64,000 nt of DNA from Periplaneta americana (GCF_040183065.1 NC_091130.1:128875914-128939913), one strand, 5' to 3'. Shown: positions 1 to 11,900, counted from the first letter of the stretch. A program made the numbers and translations. The notes: generated by a model from the sequence alone, not told the origin.

Positions 1-62
1 GAATCGAACCCGGGTCACCTGGTTTCGCGGCCAGATGCTCTAACCATTACTCCATAGGTGTG
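1..62 (-). mobile_element. End of a tRNA-derived SINE
   Basis: The first 62 bases match the tRNA-like end of the SINE at 55201-55455: both contain a B-box-like segment read on the minus strand (GGGTTCGATTC here) followed by a similar run ending in ccattactccataggtgtgg. The element is cut by the window edge, so only its RNA polymerase III promoter end is visible. It is not a functional tRNA gene, because no cloverleaf can be closed from what is present. Confidence 0.6.
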
Positions 63-951
63 GACGTCAAGAGATAGACAATTTTTGGCGAGATGAAGTG
101 AGAAAATTGTTTTCAAGTTTTATCTAATTTTCCTTTCCCAAGCTGGCATGCACTACATTAATGTGTGTTAGAAAGAGTTACACGTGTATCTGTGTGTGTA
201 TGCTTGCATGTGTGTGTGTGTGTGTATGTGCATAGTAAGGATTATAACAAAGAGAAGAATTGTCAATATTTTCAATATATCACCTAAGTTTTCACAGTTT
301 TTATAAAGCTACAACTTGAGCTGATTGCTTCATTATGAACATTTATTGATTTTAAAGATTACAACATGGTATTGTCACTGCTGATATGCCATAACCATAA
401 GCCATGTGACTATTCTCCGCAGCAAATCTCTTGCATATGAAGAGAACCAATTGGAGATCGCAGTGGTGTTGTAATATAGATGGCTTGTGCAAGAGTGTGA
501 TGTCTCATGTGAAAGAGAGACAGTGATACTGGAACCAGAGGGAGGGAAAAATCAGTGTCTCGCTGCATTAAATATTTATCTCGTAGCTCCTAAGATAGTT
601 AATTTTTATAATTGATACGTGAATGTCTGAGGAAAGCATAGAAAAACATTCAAAATCAAAATATTTTTTGAAAACAGAGAGAAAAAAATAGTAACTTCGA
701 AGTGTTCTGTTCAAAACAGACATTTAGACCTTCAAAAGTTGGTAAGCAGAAAACTTTTTTTTTTTTTTTTTTACGTTAGATGAGGTGTCAAAGTGAGAAA
801 AATGTTGAAAAAGAATGGAAATTACTTTTAAAAGTTATTACTACTCAAAATATTTACTGGTTTCCGAATTATGGCGAGTTAAATGACCATTTTTGCTTTG
901 TCGAAGGACTGAAGACTCAGCCTTTCGTCTGTTAAAAGAGGAAGAGTGCTG

Positions 952-953
<2 letters not shown>
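63..953. other. Non-coding AT-rich stretch
   Basis: No coding region or recognisable mobile element seen. It contains a degenerate GT tract near 187-233 and a T run near 754-772. Confidence 0.5.

Positions 954-1020
<67 letters not shown>
954..1020. repeat. (TA)n microsatellite
   Basis: About 67 bases of uninterrupted alternating TA. A 72-codon open frame crossing it encodes only an Ile-Tyr repeat and is not a gene. Confidence 0.95.
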
Positions 1021-1021
<1 letters not shown>

Positions 1022-1981
1022 CCTTGTAAACTCTAAATATCAATTGTGCGTAATCTGCATAAAACACAACCGTTTGTCTCTCTTTTATCACTGTCACTTG
1101 CTTTACTAAACAACAAGATGTGGCAGAAATATTCTTTCACATGAACGAGAAATGATCTGCTTTTTGTACAAATATAAATACAGAGGAAGAGTGATAAGAG
1201 TGTATCAGCTTGGCCATGTGTGTTTGTTTTTTGTTTTCTTGTATCTACGTATCTTGAGTGATACAGGCGTTCTAACAATAGCACTATTCATTTGGAATGC
1301 ATTAAGATCGAACACTGTGCTATAACCCATATCCTTGTAATAATTGTACAGAGGAAACAGTTTGACCTAAAATTACGGTTTTTTTCGGACATACTTTTTT
1401 TTTTATTTTTTTATTTATTTTTTTTTTACCTTGGGGATTTAATTGAAGTGAATTTTTATGGCAGGCAGAGTAACTATCTCTTGCCCCCATGTTTAAATTG
1501 CTACCAGTGCATTTCATTAGAACCAGGTACCCAGCTTCGAAGCCGTTAGCCCTGTGAACTTACAGTATATTTATTTTCCCCTATTATCATAGTACAGGGT
1601 TGTTATCTAAGAAATGAGCAAGTTCTTTGTGATAGTAGAAGAGAAAGAGTGGGGGAAGGGAAGTGGTCCGTGGCCCATTTCTTGTAGGGCTCATCCCGAC
1701 ATTTGTCTTATTACTCAAAGGAAACCACGGAAAAACCTTGAGCAGGATGAGGTGTCGTGCTGACGACAAGCCAATTGGCTTCAGTGGAGTCTGAATATGT
1801 AGAGGTGGGAGGTTGCCTTTTAATTATTATTCAAAGTACATATACATTAAAAATACATAAAATTGTTTACAAGGAAATACAATGCATCTATGCAGCCAAT
1901 AACATGATGACCCTGAAACAGAGAAATAACATTATTAGTGCATTAATAGATTTATGTCTGTCTGTAGAGTCAAGTGATTGT
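1021..1981. other. Non-coding stretch with a T-rich tract
   Basis: Nothing coding is supported. A T-rich tract sits near 1380-1430. Short open frames on both strands lack any recognisable domain. Confidence 0.5.
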
Positions 1982-2410
1982 TCAGTGTTCAAGTTGGTAT
2001 TCGTCTTGTACGTTGTCGTTCCAAGCTAGAGGGTGGAGAACGCTCTTAGGTCTTTTATGTTTATCTAATGCAGGATTGTAATTTCCTAGTGAAGACATTA
2101 GTGAGTTTGTGCTGCTGTACGACTTGGTGTACGTGCAGAAGGCTTGATTTGAGATATACTCTTGAATTGTCCAAATTTCTAGTTCTTTATGAATCAATCT
2201 AACAGGAGTAACTCTAGGAAGTCCTGTAATGAATCTTAAAAGTTCGTTTTGGAAAACCTGTAATTTTTTAAGGACTGTAATAGGTGCATGTCCCCAAGCA
2301 GAACAAACATATAATATTACTGACCTAATTAATGTTCTATACAAAATTAGGGCTGTGTGTATGTTTAAATGTCTGCTTTTGTTTAATATTGGATAAAGCT
2401 CCACCATTCC
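1982..2410 (-). mobile_element. Jockey-type LINE, reverse transcriptase C-terminus
   Basis: The minus strand encodes about 140 codons resembling the region after the reverse transcriptase domain of Jockey-clade non-LTR retrotransposons. Visible hallmarks are LYPILNKSRHLN, then LYRTLIRSVILYVCSAWG and LKKLQVFQNELLRFITGLPR. Only the 3' coding end is present; the upstream polymerase core is missing, and the fragment abuts another LINE at about 2415. It is a dead 5'-truncated copy. Clade assignment is from motif memory. Confidence 0.75.
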
Positions 2411-2414
2411 CGGA

Positions 2415-3230
2415 CGTACTTATAAATGCATCATCATCATCATCTTCCTAACAAGTATTAGGCCAAGTGGCCTGTTACGGTCTCAAACTAGAATTTTCAG
2501 CCCATCTCTTCTTTGGACGGCCTAGAGATCTTTTGCCATATGGATGGTAATGAAGCAGTGCTTTTGGAATTCTGCATCGATTCATTCGTTCGAGATGACC
2601 CTTCCACTGAAGTTGATATTTGCTGATGAACTGCATAATGGGTTCTATTTGAAGTTCTTGCATTAGGTCCTCATTTTTTTTATGATCCCAGCGAGTATAT
2701 CCAGCTGTTGCTCTCATAAACCTCATCTCACTTGCTGTTATTCTACTGACATCTTTATTCTTCACAGTCCACGCTTCGCTACCATAGCTTAATACTGGCT
2801 GTGCTAAGGTTTTATACAAGCCTATTCTTGTGTGTCTTTGTACTAGTGAAGGTTTCATGATTTTATTAATGATCCCCATTGTTTTATTATATTTACATAT
2901 TTTTTCAGCAATATCTACTTCATCATAAGATGATAGTGTATAGCCAAGATAAGTGAAGGTATTTACTCTTTCTATTATTTTATTATTCAAACAGATTTTG
3001 CTTGGTACAGGGAATTTCCCACAAAATGACATGATTTTCGATTTTTCAATATTAATTTCCATGTTATATTTTTCACTGACCTTATTTAAATTGTGTACTG
3101 AATATTGTAAATCATCTTCAGTTGATGCCATGAGAACTAAATCATCAGTGAAAAGTAAAGCATCAAGCTGCAAATTTCGATTAATTGGAATAAATGCATT
3201 CTCTTTATATCTGGCAAGCTACTGAATTTC
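2415..3230 (-). mobile_element. LINE fragment with FTDD reverse transcriptase motif
   Basis: The minus strand keeps a 232-codon open frame. It begins at the palm motif FTDDLVLMA (the YADD-equivalent catalytic box), continues through TFTYLGYTLSS and VLSYGSEAWT, and ends near SLGRPKKRW. These are standard landmarks of the 3' half of a non-LTR reverse transcriptase. The 3' end carries a short CAT/GAT repeat tail (2427-2445) beside the Jockey-type fragment, so this copy may have inserted into or next to that element. The 5' half is absent. A related but more decayed copy lies at about 18500-18870. Confidence 0.8.
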
Positions 3231-3239
3231 AGAATTAAA

Positions 3240-3601
3240 TAAATGTCAGACCGTCCCCTTTGATAGCGATTCTCCTTTATTAGGCAGTGTTGCACTCCTG
3301 TGATTCGCTGGAGTTGTGAAGCTTCTGAAGGTCATATGCAGGAAGTTTGCCGCAGAGAATAGTGCACCTAAGTTTGAGACCAATCATTCTGGCTACAGAA
3401 GATCTCATACAAAAACTTTTGCTATGTCTTGTTTTCTTGCAAGTTCATATTTTTTTGCCTTGCTGTGTAATTAAATGTTGTACAAAGTTACTGGTACATA
3501 TCTTATTGGGAGGAACTGGATTGTCAGAGAATTATAAGTTTTATATACCCAATGCAGAAGCTCGTGCATATTACTAATAATTCTGTTTTATTTTCTTACA
3601 G
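3240..3601. other. Intron upstream of lola exon 1
   Basis: No element recognised. It ends in a T-rich tract and the AG acceptor at 3600-3601. Confidence 0.5.
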
Positions 3602-3909
3602 ACTTTAACTGGAGCGCACTTTCCTGCCAAGAATCTTTGTCTGCTGTATATAGTTCATTTCAGAAAGTTATTCGTGTTGGAGAAAATAACACAGTATTGG
3701 AGAGCTACAATTCTGGAGGACAAACAGTCACAAAAACTAAATATGCTTGTCATAAATGTGGAAACATGTATAAACGAAAGACTCACTTGAACCGTCATAT
3801 TAATCTAGAATGTGGTGTGGAGCCACAATTTCATTGTCCATATTGTTCAAGCCGCTTCACTCGAAACAGTACTCTTATACGTCATATCAATAAATTTCAC
3901 CGGTCATAG
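3602..3909 (+). CDS. lola: lola-like alternative 3' exon 1, zinc-finger pair
   Basis: Terminal coding exon: acceptor AG at 3600-3601 after ttttattttctta, then two bases completing a split codon (phase 1), then 101 codons to TAG. Finger 1 is C2HC (C49, C52, H65, C70; CHKCGNMYKRKTHLNRH); finger 2 is C2H2 (C78, C81, H94, H99). The linker ECGVEPQFHC replaces the usual TGEKP. Such pairs are the DNA-binding ends of Lola BTB proteins, nuclear regulators of axon guidance and cell fate in flies. There is no start codon of its own; the BTB exons must be upstream of the window. It is closest to exons 2 and 3. No AATAAA is obvious within 300 bases downstream. Confidence 0.88.
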
Positions 3910-4013
3910 TTCTAATCTTTCCATTGATTTATGCTATTTTGATGATTTTCTGTTATATTTATTTTAAAGATATTAATATATGCAATAGTAAAGGGAAGGA
4001 AGCAAATACATTT

Positions 4014-4087
4014 GAATATCTCCCGGAATAAGGGTCTAAGTACATAGGGAAACAATGTATCATATACCCTTATTCCGGAGGGTATTC
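4014..4087. mobile_element. Short palindromic MITE (CCGGAATAAGGGT family)
   Basis: A 74-base element whose ends are inverted: gaatatctcccggaataagg at the left against ccttattccggagggtattc at the right, able to form one hairpin. A longer relative with the same termini lies at 20320-20595, which supports mobility. It sits about 100 bases beyond the stop of lola exon 1, so it would be in that exon's 3' untranslated region if transcripts extend this far. Confidence 0.75.
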
Positions 4088-4233
4088 ATTTGTTATATCC
4101 TCTTTGAATTATTGGTAAATCACAATCCATGTTCCTTATATTATTTTTTGTGAAAATTGTTCTTGTAACTAAATTTGATGTTTATGAGAATGATCAAGTA
4201 CTAAGAATCATCACATGAATCTATATTGTAAAC

Positions 4234-4844
4234 CAGCTGTGGCGGAAATGTCATCGTGCACCGAGCCACTGTGTAACCTGCAACATGCATAGCACCTATG
4301 GAGGGAGGCGGACACCCGAAGGGGAAGAGAAACAACTGTCTGACTTATTAACGGATTTCAATCTCCTTATGTCAAGCACTTAAATATAATTTTATACAGT
4401 ATAATGTTACAAACTAATGTTTAGTACGTGTAATGAAGAAAGAAATGAACCAAAAAACATAGGACACATTATCACAACCTATTAATTGTCTTCAGAATGT
4501 CTCTGCGATAGAGTTTCAAAATCAGGAATTATGTCACTTTCTGCCGGTCTTAATTGATCACGAAGGTATTTGTCTGTCAGTCGTGATCTAAATTTGGTTT
4601 TTACTATTTTCATTGTTGAAAATAATTTTTCACAAACATAAGTTGTAGCGAACATGTCTTCAACAGAGCAAGTGAAAGAACGAAGCTTCGGATATTTATT
4701 TTTGGCAACGATTTGAAAAGGTCAACATTTGTCAAGTCCTTACATCTAGCTTTCATTTAACATCACATTGTAAATCTGTAAATTTAAATTGAAGATCTAA
4801 CGGCATTATTCGTACATCTGCTGAAAAAGGATCGACATACAGAG

Positions 4845-4887
<43 letters not shown>

Positions 4888-5253
4888 CAACACAACCGTT
4901 TAATGTTTCATGAGCGACATGTAGTATAATGCCGTTTTATATTATACAACCGTTTCCTCGTAATACTTGTGAACAAATCATACATTTAATATTCTCATCA
5001 TATTGGCAGCAAAAAAAAAAAAAATGCCTCCTACCATCCTACTTGAAACTCTTTCGTTTTTGTAGAGGTACATGGTTTCGAGAGAGACGTTGCGACGATA
5101 CGCCACTCGCAGGTCAGAGACAAATGCAAATGGAATGGAGTTTGATTCCAGTGAATGAGAGGGTGGGGGTTGGGGAAGACAGGAAGTAAGAGAAATGCAC
5201 AGCTATCATTGCGAGCCACAATGTGCTCGTGAGTTACATTTTCGCCACGGCTG
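4234..5253 (-). mobile_element. hAT element with decayed transposase C-terminus
   Basis: Perfect 8-bp target duplication ttgtaaac at 4226-4233 and 5254-5261. Terminal inverted repeats start cagctgtggcggaaatg and, on the other strand, cagccgtggcgaaaatg. On the minus strand, about 4485-4720, a broken frame contains the hAT C-terminal dimerisation motif with residues ATTYVCEKLFSTMKIVKTKF then RSRLTDKYLRDQLRP. The 5' and middle transposase regions are gone. An AAT repeat (about 4849-4883) lies inside. Confidence 0.85.
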
Positions 5254-5317
5254 TTGTAAACCATTGTCAAAGAATCAAATGGTACCAGTACATGATAAAG
5301 TAATATAATCATAATAC

Positions 5318-5600
5318 ATGCTCCATTCTTCTCCATAGCCACATTTCAGATGCTTGTATTCGTTTCTCATCACTTTGTTTTAATGTTCAAGTTTCTGCTC
5401 CATACAATTCACGCTCCACCCAAAGCACTTCACAAGTCTCTTCGTTAGTTCTTTTTCTAGAAGTTCGCAAAAGATACTCCTTTTCTATTAAAGGCTTTCT
5501 TTGCCATTTCTATCCTCCTTTTGACTTCCTGGCAGCAGCTCATGTTACTACTTATAGTACACCCCATTATCTTTAACTATTAGACGATATTTTTTTCTTC
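5318..5600 (-). mobile_element. LINE fragment, same family as 26434-28490
   Basis: About 270 bases closely parallel 27790-28060, for example the shared stretch tcttttgacttcctggcagc class and the cagcagctcatgttact block. Read on the minus strand it is the region after the polymerase domain. It is heavily mutated and has no open frame. Confidence 0.7.
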
Positions 5601-5981
5601 ATATTCAGTATCACAAAGTCAATTTATCTGGGAATGGTGATCATGAAATGTAAAGATGTTAGTAAAAAAATTAATTGATCTTTATTTGAAATCAAAAACA
5701 CAAAAAGGTGATAAAATTGAAATTGATCGATTTTTCTCGTCAATTTTGTTCTTGAGTAGGATCAAGAACTAAATGGAATAAGCTGTCCAATATGTTCCTA
5801 GACTTTTAAGTTTTGGGGAAATTGTTATGCAGTGTTATTTCTATTTTTTGTTGTGAATATTCAAACTCTCAAGAAGCCGGGTATCCACTATCCTTAGTGA
5901 AAGGTGCTTTATTGGTAAAGAGTTAGTAGTCCTTATCATAAAAACATGTTATGCGTGAGTAAACTGAAGTAAAGTCTAATA
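5601..5981. other. Non-coding stretch
   Basis: AT-rich DNA with no feature I can identify. Confidence 0.4.
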
Positions 5982-6728
5982 CAGTAGAACCTCAATTATC
6001 CATGGCAATGAAGGGGGTGGACTGGACGGTTAATAAAAAAAATTGGATAATCTGTACCATAAAATATTTTCATAAAATAAGTGCATATTACAGTTTTGTA
6101 ATTTCCTCCGTAATGTAGTGTTTCACATGCTACATAGTGAATCAGAAGTTCACTAATTTAAGTCTAATTGTCAATAATGGGTTTATAAGGGCCAAGTAAA
6201 TTTCTTATGATGTTTCTTCACGAAAAGATAGAAATAGTAGAGGTCTCCTGTTGTAGATTTACATATTTTATACACTTTATCCTTGTTTTTTATTAAATCG
6301 CGCACAGTTTTAACGCCAATCTCGTATTCTGATGCGAAATGAGCAGTGGTTTCTCAGCTATTTGTATTTTTATTTCGATACTTAGCAAACACAAATATAT
6401 CTCGGACAGTAGAACAAAGACTGAATGCAGCACGAATTTGCTATAAATTGTGCGGAAGTTCTTGGGACCATTTCTTTGAAAGCAGGTAGTGACTATTTTA
6501 CAAGTTGGGAAAAACACCTTCAGGTAACTGTTCTTATTGCTGGCAGTAGCACTGTGTAAGGATAAAGGCGTGTAATAATACACTCTAGAAAAAATAGGCA
6601 ATAATATAAGGTATAGTACTACATTTTTTCCGCAGCAAAGAAAGAAAGAGAAAGTAAATAGCAATAGAAATGCAATCGGATAATCCGCAGATCGGTTAAT
6701 AGGGTGATGGATAATTGGGGTTCTGCTG
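5982..6728 (-). mobile_element. pogo/Tigger-like DNA transposon remnant
   Basis: Termini cagtagaacctcaattatcc and, inverted, cagcagaaccccaattatcc, each flanked by TA (5980-5981 and 6729-6730), as in the Tc1/mariner superfamily. On the minus strand at about 6180-6350 a broken frame reads HFASEYEIGVKTVRDLIKNK, which resembles the CENP-B/psq helix-turn-helix of Tigger and jerky transposases. The rest of the transposase is missing. A 123-codon open frame on the same strand is in another frame and is not the real product. Confidence 0.75.
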
Positions 6729-6908
6729 TAATATATTTAACACTTAAGTCACACTTAAATGCCTATTTTCGTAAACAGAATGCTAATATAAATTATTATA
6801 ATATTCATATATACACGCTGTCCAGTTTTATGGCTCTATTTACTCTCATAATAGATCCTGCTTCCACTCCTTAGCTGCAGAACAACACATTTTTATTTAC
6901 AATACTTC

Positions 6909-7321
6909 ATGAAAAAAAATCTTCGTGGAGAAAAGTCTCCGAAAATTCTGTCGTTAACTTCCCAATTTTCTTGTGCTGGATATGAAAACAATATACAGAC
7001 TCGTAAAAAATTTAACGATACAGGCTCGGTTCGAAATAAGAATCCTCAAATAAATAAACGCATCTTAATGGAGGAAAAATTAGGCAACATTTTGCGCCGA
7101 TTAGCTCAGCAGATAAGAGTGAAACCTCAGTTCAACATGACACTTAATTGTTGAAGTTAAAATCTACAAATTCTGCAGCTAGGATGAAAGAAAACATTCG
7201 ACAAGAAATACAGAAAAATAAGTCAAAATGGACTACGGAATGTGTCTGGGAAAGTGCTGAAGAGATGTGAACCATGTTTGAATGTAGAAGGTTACCATTT
7301 CCAGCACTTACAACAATAAAG
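6909..7321 (+). pseudogene. Internally deleted mariner-like transposase remnant
   Basis: The first 81 codons include KKFNDTGSVRNKN and LRRLAQQIRVK, similar to the N-terminal DNA-binding region of the mariner-type transposase at 62090. Just downstream (about 7255-7318, another frame) CEPCLNVEGYHFQHLQQ then a stop resembles the C-terminus of the same class. The catalytic DDE core that should lie between is absent. No terminal repeats were located. Family placement is by motif resemblance. Confidence 0.6.
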
Positions 7322-8310
7322 TAAGTTTTTTTTTGTTTCAGTTTATTTTTCCACAAATTGCGATCACAGTTTGGCTGTAGACAGACTTCCCCTATAACAT
7401 GTGGGGGCCACTAGACCTTGGTTGAGTCGTGGTGTTTTGTCTTGTCCACTCTATAGATATTTTGTGTAAATATTTGAATAATTAATTAACTGTATCTAGT
7501 CAAAGCATGTGATTTACATATGAAGTCAAATGTCTTAATTTTGAGAATTTAAAAACTGCATTGTATGTGGAATGAAGACAACGAAAGTTGATTTCGCTAC
7601 TTCGGTGCATATTCATTGGCTTCATTTGGGTATGTCTTTTGAATACTAGTTAATAAATAAACTATGAACGGAAATGTCATTCCAACATTATAAAGAAACA
7701 CTTCTTTTCGAAACATGTAAAACATATAATGAAAAAATTTGTGTTACTTTAAAAAAAAATCATTTTATTTATGGGTGTGTTGCATCTACTGGAAGTTATA
7801 CTTAACATGTGTTCTTTGTTAATACACTCAGTGTCAGTAAAGCAGGTGTTTCTGAACTGAAAATCATTAGATTATTAAATGATTTAACACATTGTCAATT
7901 TCGAGTCAGAAATAAATTGTTTTCTGTATAATGTGCTGCACTTTATTGTACACATCAATGAAAACATACATACTATGTAATTTTACATATTTTCTGAAAC
8001 TACTAGTAACTAATTTTGTGTTAATATGATTGTGATAAACTGTATATTATATAATACGGAGAATATATAATTACATTTTGCATAATTTTGATTTCTTCCT
8101 TTCGCCTTAGTTTCAAGGATTCTCCCATGAAATATGAAACTTGTATATACCGGTATTGATTATTGCTGTAAATGCATATTCTGTGATGTTATGTTTTTTT
8201 TTTAAGTTGGAATTATTGTGCTAGCTTCACTAATATCATCTTATTAAATTTTCCACTAAAATTTTGTCAAAAAAAATAGGAATGCGTCTACACCAAAAAC
8301 TGAAATTTCA
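7322..8310. other. Non-coding AT-rich stretch
   Basis: No coding region or repeat recognised over almost 1 kb. Confidence 0.45.
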
Positions 8311-8313
8311 ATA

Positions 8314-8424
8314 TACGTCTTTATTACACAACTTTTAACACTATATCACTTTGGAAAACGTATTATGTGTCTTTCACGTGTTAAATTTAACATGTGAAAG
8401 ACACACACAATATGTTTTCCAAAG
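8314..8424. mobile_element. Foldback of a Penelope-like terminal repeat
   Basis: Starts with ttacacaacttttaacact, shared with 14773 onward, then forms a hairpin: ctttggaaaacgtattatgt at about 8350 is mirrored by the complement near 8400-8430. It is probably a shorter derivative of the palindrome at 14771-14975. A second small stem-loop (cagacccagaaacaaaatt and its complement) lies at 8510-8556. Confidence 0.55.
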
Positions 8425-8683
8425 TGAAATTTCAAGTGGAATTCTGATTGACCCAAGTCTGCTAGTCTATGTTTATAGTAAATATATTTATGTGTGATGA
8501 GATGTACAGACCCAGAAACAAAATTCAGATTGCCCAAATTTTGTTTCTGGGTCTGAACTAAAATTATTTTTTCCCCGAAAAATTTCATGGAAAAATGGAT
8601 GCCTTGTACTTGCCCATCCATCTCTTAAGGCCAGTAAATATTATTAATCGAGTAAAATTTTTACCACACAGTGAATGAAAAGT

Positions 8684-9169
8684 TAGAATTTATAAAACAG
8701 TTATATTACCGGTTCTTCTGTATGGTTGTGAAACTTGGACTCTCACTCTGAGAGAGGAACATAGGTTCACGGTGTTTGAGAATAAGGTACTTAGGAAAAT
8801 ATTTGGGGCTAAGCGGGATGAAGTTACAGGAGAATGGAGAAAGTTACACAACACAGAGCTGCACGCATTGTATTCTTCACCTGACATAATTAGGAACATT
8901 AAATCCAGACGTTTGAGATGGGCAGGGCATGTAGCACGTATGGGCGAATCCAGAAATGCATATAGAGTGTTAGTTGGGAGACCGAGGGAAAAAGACCTTT
9001 AGGGAGGCCGAGACGTAGATGGCAGGATAATATTAAAATGGATTTGAGGGAGGTGGGATATGATGATAGAGACTGGATTAATCTTGCACAGGATAGGGAC
9101 CACTGGCGGGCTTATGTGAGGGCGGCAATGAACCTTCGGGTTCCTTAAAAGCCATTTGTAAGTAAGTAA
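8684..9169 (+). mobile_element. 5'-truncated LINE with GTAA tail and target duplication
   Basis: Perfect 13-bp target duplication gtgaatgaaaagt at 8671-8683 and 9170-9182. The coding strand preserves VLRKIFGAKRDEVTGEWRKL and RRLRWAGHVARMGESRNAYR, the C-terminal part of a non-LTR reverse transcriptase protein, ending in rvp-like text then a gtaagtaagtaag tail. It is the same family as 40089-40905, so both are 5'-truncated retrotransposition events. One frameshift near 8998 breaks the frame. Confidence 0.88.
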
Positions 9170-9299
9170 GTGAATGAAAAGTACACATTTATATACAGTA
9201 GATGCAGAATATGTGAGACCAAATGTTATATGTTAAAATCCAATAGATTCTATGAGATTCCTCACTAATATTAACAGCATCAAAATGACAAAAAAGCAC

Positions 9300-10395
9300 T
9301 GATTCAATATGAAAAACTTATCAGATTATCAGGAAACAATTGGCATTCATATAGTCCTCTCTGTAGATTGAAAACTCAAAAAAGTTTCATATCCATTGTT
9401 CAAGAATTAAAACAGAAAATCAATATCCCGAATTTAAAAGAAAACTTACAAATTAAACCAAACCCTTTAACTCTATTAAATATAGAATATAATCTAAATT
9501 TAACAGAAGAAATGCTGAAATCAGAAGTAAACACTGAAATACTGAAACAATTGTCTTTAGAGACAATCAATACTAGGTACCCTCCACAAAACTGGCTTCA
9601 TTTATACACCGACAGATCCTTGATCTCCAGAGAACAAGGTGCCGGTGCAGGTGTTACGTGCTGTCTCTTCTCACTTTATAGATCTCTTGGATATGGAACA
9701 GCAAGTTTTGATGGTGAAATCATTACAATAAGTGAAAGTCTCAGGAATCTTCTCTGCCACATCAATAAATTTAGGAATGCAGTTATATTGTCAGACTCCA
9801 AAGCAGCTATTCTATTAATCATCTCTAAACACACACCCTCATCTCATGAAGTAGTAGAAGTAACTAAAATGCTCTCTCAATTAATATCACTCAATAAAAG
9901 AATTTTATTCCAATGGATACCATCCCATTGTGGAATCCTGGGAAACAAGAATGCGGATGCTTTAGTAAAGAAGGGCAGCACTGCTACTTACAGACCTGTT
10001 ACTAAATCTACGTATTACTCTGTGAAAAGATTTATTAAATCTACATACTTAGACTTCAACAAACAAAATTTTATAACACAATCCCAAGGGAAAAAATGGA
10101 ACTCTCTGCATCAAAATTCACAGTTAATTCCCGATTTACCACGAAAATCGTCTGTAGCTGCATTTAGATTGGCAACAGGCCATGATTGTTTGGCCAAACA
10201 CCTGCATAGAATTGGAATATATCAGTCCCCTAACTGTCCATTGTGCAACTCAAACCAAGAAATGGATTCGGAACACCTCAAAATCTGTGCTTCAGTGGCT
10301 GACCATGATAATATCTTTGAAAAATATTGGAGTGCAAGAGGTCAAATGACTTTATTGTCAAACGCCTGGCATTAGAAAACAACAACAAATGTTAT
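9300..10395 (+). mobile_element. LINE 3' part encoding RNase H
   Basis: A 335-codon open frame (9368-10375). It holds an RNase H domain at about residues 75-185: LYTDRS (first Asp), an acidic residue in FDGEIITISE, SDSKAAI (third acidic site) and WIPSHCGILGNKNADALVKK. A Cys-rich tail follows (CPLCNSN..DSEHLKIC). This layout is known from I/Jockey-group non-LTR elements that carry RNase H after the polymerase. The TDRS where TDGS is usual may weaken catalysis. The element ends with a short aacaacaac tail. A second copy of just its 3' end is at 19806-19980. Confidence 0.82.
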
Positions 10396-10823
10396 AAAAT
10401 GATAGGATGGGTATAGTATAAATATTTTTCGTTATGTCTAATTATGCACCATTTTGGTGAGAGACTCCATCATATTAGTTCAGTCATGGCAGAGTGTATA
10501 AGAAAAGGTAATGTGAGGAGCATGTCTCACTGCTTGTTGTAGGTAATTTTCCACGTTTCATAGTGTTGAAGATGTAACAGTGGCACATTGTATGCAATTT
10601 GCTGACTGCATTGACATACAGTAGCTTTCACTTCTATTCAGAAATTGCCTGATTAGTGTAATGTGTAACTAGTCAGCGATGAATGCAGTGGAGAGAGAAA
10701 GAACCCTATCCTATTGTCTCCTGTTTTAGTTTTCTCATAAGTAGTGCCTTTTTGGTGTCACTTGTCAGGTTCAAACCTGTCTTCGGACTGTTGACCAACA
10801 ACAACTAGTAATATTCTGACATA
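10396..10823. other. Inter-exon DNA with a possible CAA-tailed repeat
   Basis: No gene. From about 10485 to 10806 the sequence has a B-box-like gttcaaacctg and ends in accaacaacaac, as a short retroposon might; I could not find flanking duplications. Confidence 0.35.
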
Positions 10824-11220
10824 TCAGTTGTCCAGTTCAAAAGTGCGACAACTCGAAAATTGTCAGTTTTTAGTTACTTATTGTACTGAAAGCCCCTTTC
10901 GGAGCTCTTTCCGATTCAATATTGAGATAAGTCATATGTACAACCAAAAAGAAAAAAAAAAAAAAAAAAAGAGAAATAAACTGCTTTAGAAGTAATTATA
11001 ACTATGGACTTTACTAATTCATTATTAGTACATTTCGAAATCTATTAATAATAAACTGGAAGATTGTGATATACTCGTCCTCAATACTGACTCATTTCTA
11101 ATTGTCGTGGTTATGAAATAGAAATCTGTTCCTTTCTAGGTGGTTTATTTGAAACTTTAAACTGAAGCTATCCCAAAACTTGTTTTTTTGAGTTGTTGCA
11201 CTTTTGAACTAGACGATCGA
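10824..11220. mobile_element. MITE with about 35-bp inverted ends
   Basis: Left end tcagttgtccagttcaaaag then tgcgacaactcgaaaa; right end is its imperfect inverse (gagttgttgcacttttgaac then tagacgatcga). TA flanks both sides, suggesting a Tc1/mariner-type target. Non-coding, 397 bases, with an A run near 10950-10970. Confidence 0.72.
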
Positions 11221-11900
11221 TATGGTGACAGTAGCAATAGTATGTACGTAAATCGAGCCAGCCTAGCCGGATAGGCTACATGCAGGTCTTCAAGGTTCAA
11301 TGTGACCTAGTCCAAATGTCATGCTCGAGTCCAGTGTTTGGAGCAAATTGGCTGCTTTATCTTATCTTCAGTCTGAAATGCATTTTTTGTACTATTTGCT
11401 TTTGTTTTCAATTTACTAGGTGATTAGAAGTGTGAAACATTGCTTGTAGTTTTCCTTTTTTAATTACTCGTATATAAAGAATACTCTATATTCAAAAGTT
11501 ACAGGGGGTTAAAAGAGGAATATTTTGAACATGTTTAACTGATTAGCAGTCTACTATAAATCTGCTAATGTTTAACAATAACTATGTAACTCTTATCGGT
11601 TACAAACCTTTGAAGCCGCTAGTGTAGCTCAAGTTGTAGTGCATTTGCCCCAGAGCTGTGCTAACTCGTTAATTTGTGGCCATTATTTCTTGAAATAGAT
11701 GTTCTTTTTTTTTTTATTGATAAAAGTTACTTATGAACTTCTTAGAAGAATTTCTGGCACAGTAAATGTTAGTGAAGTTTGACGACGTTTTAACTTCATA
11801 ATCTGTATAAAGCCAGTGAACAGCGATATTAAAATAAATAGTTAATGGTGGTCTAATCATGTCATAAGATTATCTGATTATGGACCAGCTAATACTGTTT
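11221..11900. other. Non-coding stretch
   Basis: No coding region. A tRNA-like A-box phrase (tagtgtagctcaagttgtag) near 11620 may be an old SINE but nothing else supports it. Confidence 0.35.

Noticed and set aside
879-1097. 72-codon protein over the TA repeat
   Set aside because: Translation is an Ile-Tyr run produced by a microsatellite.
5031-5342. 103-codon minus-strand gene
   Set aside because: It spans the end and target duplication of the hAT element; chance frame.
6293-6664. 123-codon minus-strand gene
   Set aside because: It lies inside the pogo/Tigger-like element in a frame different from the transposase-like text; composition only.
9368-10375. Host RNase H gene
   Set aside because: The RNase H is followed by a CCHC-like tail and a retroposon 3' end, with a truncated second copy at 19806.
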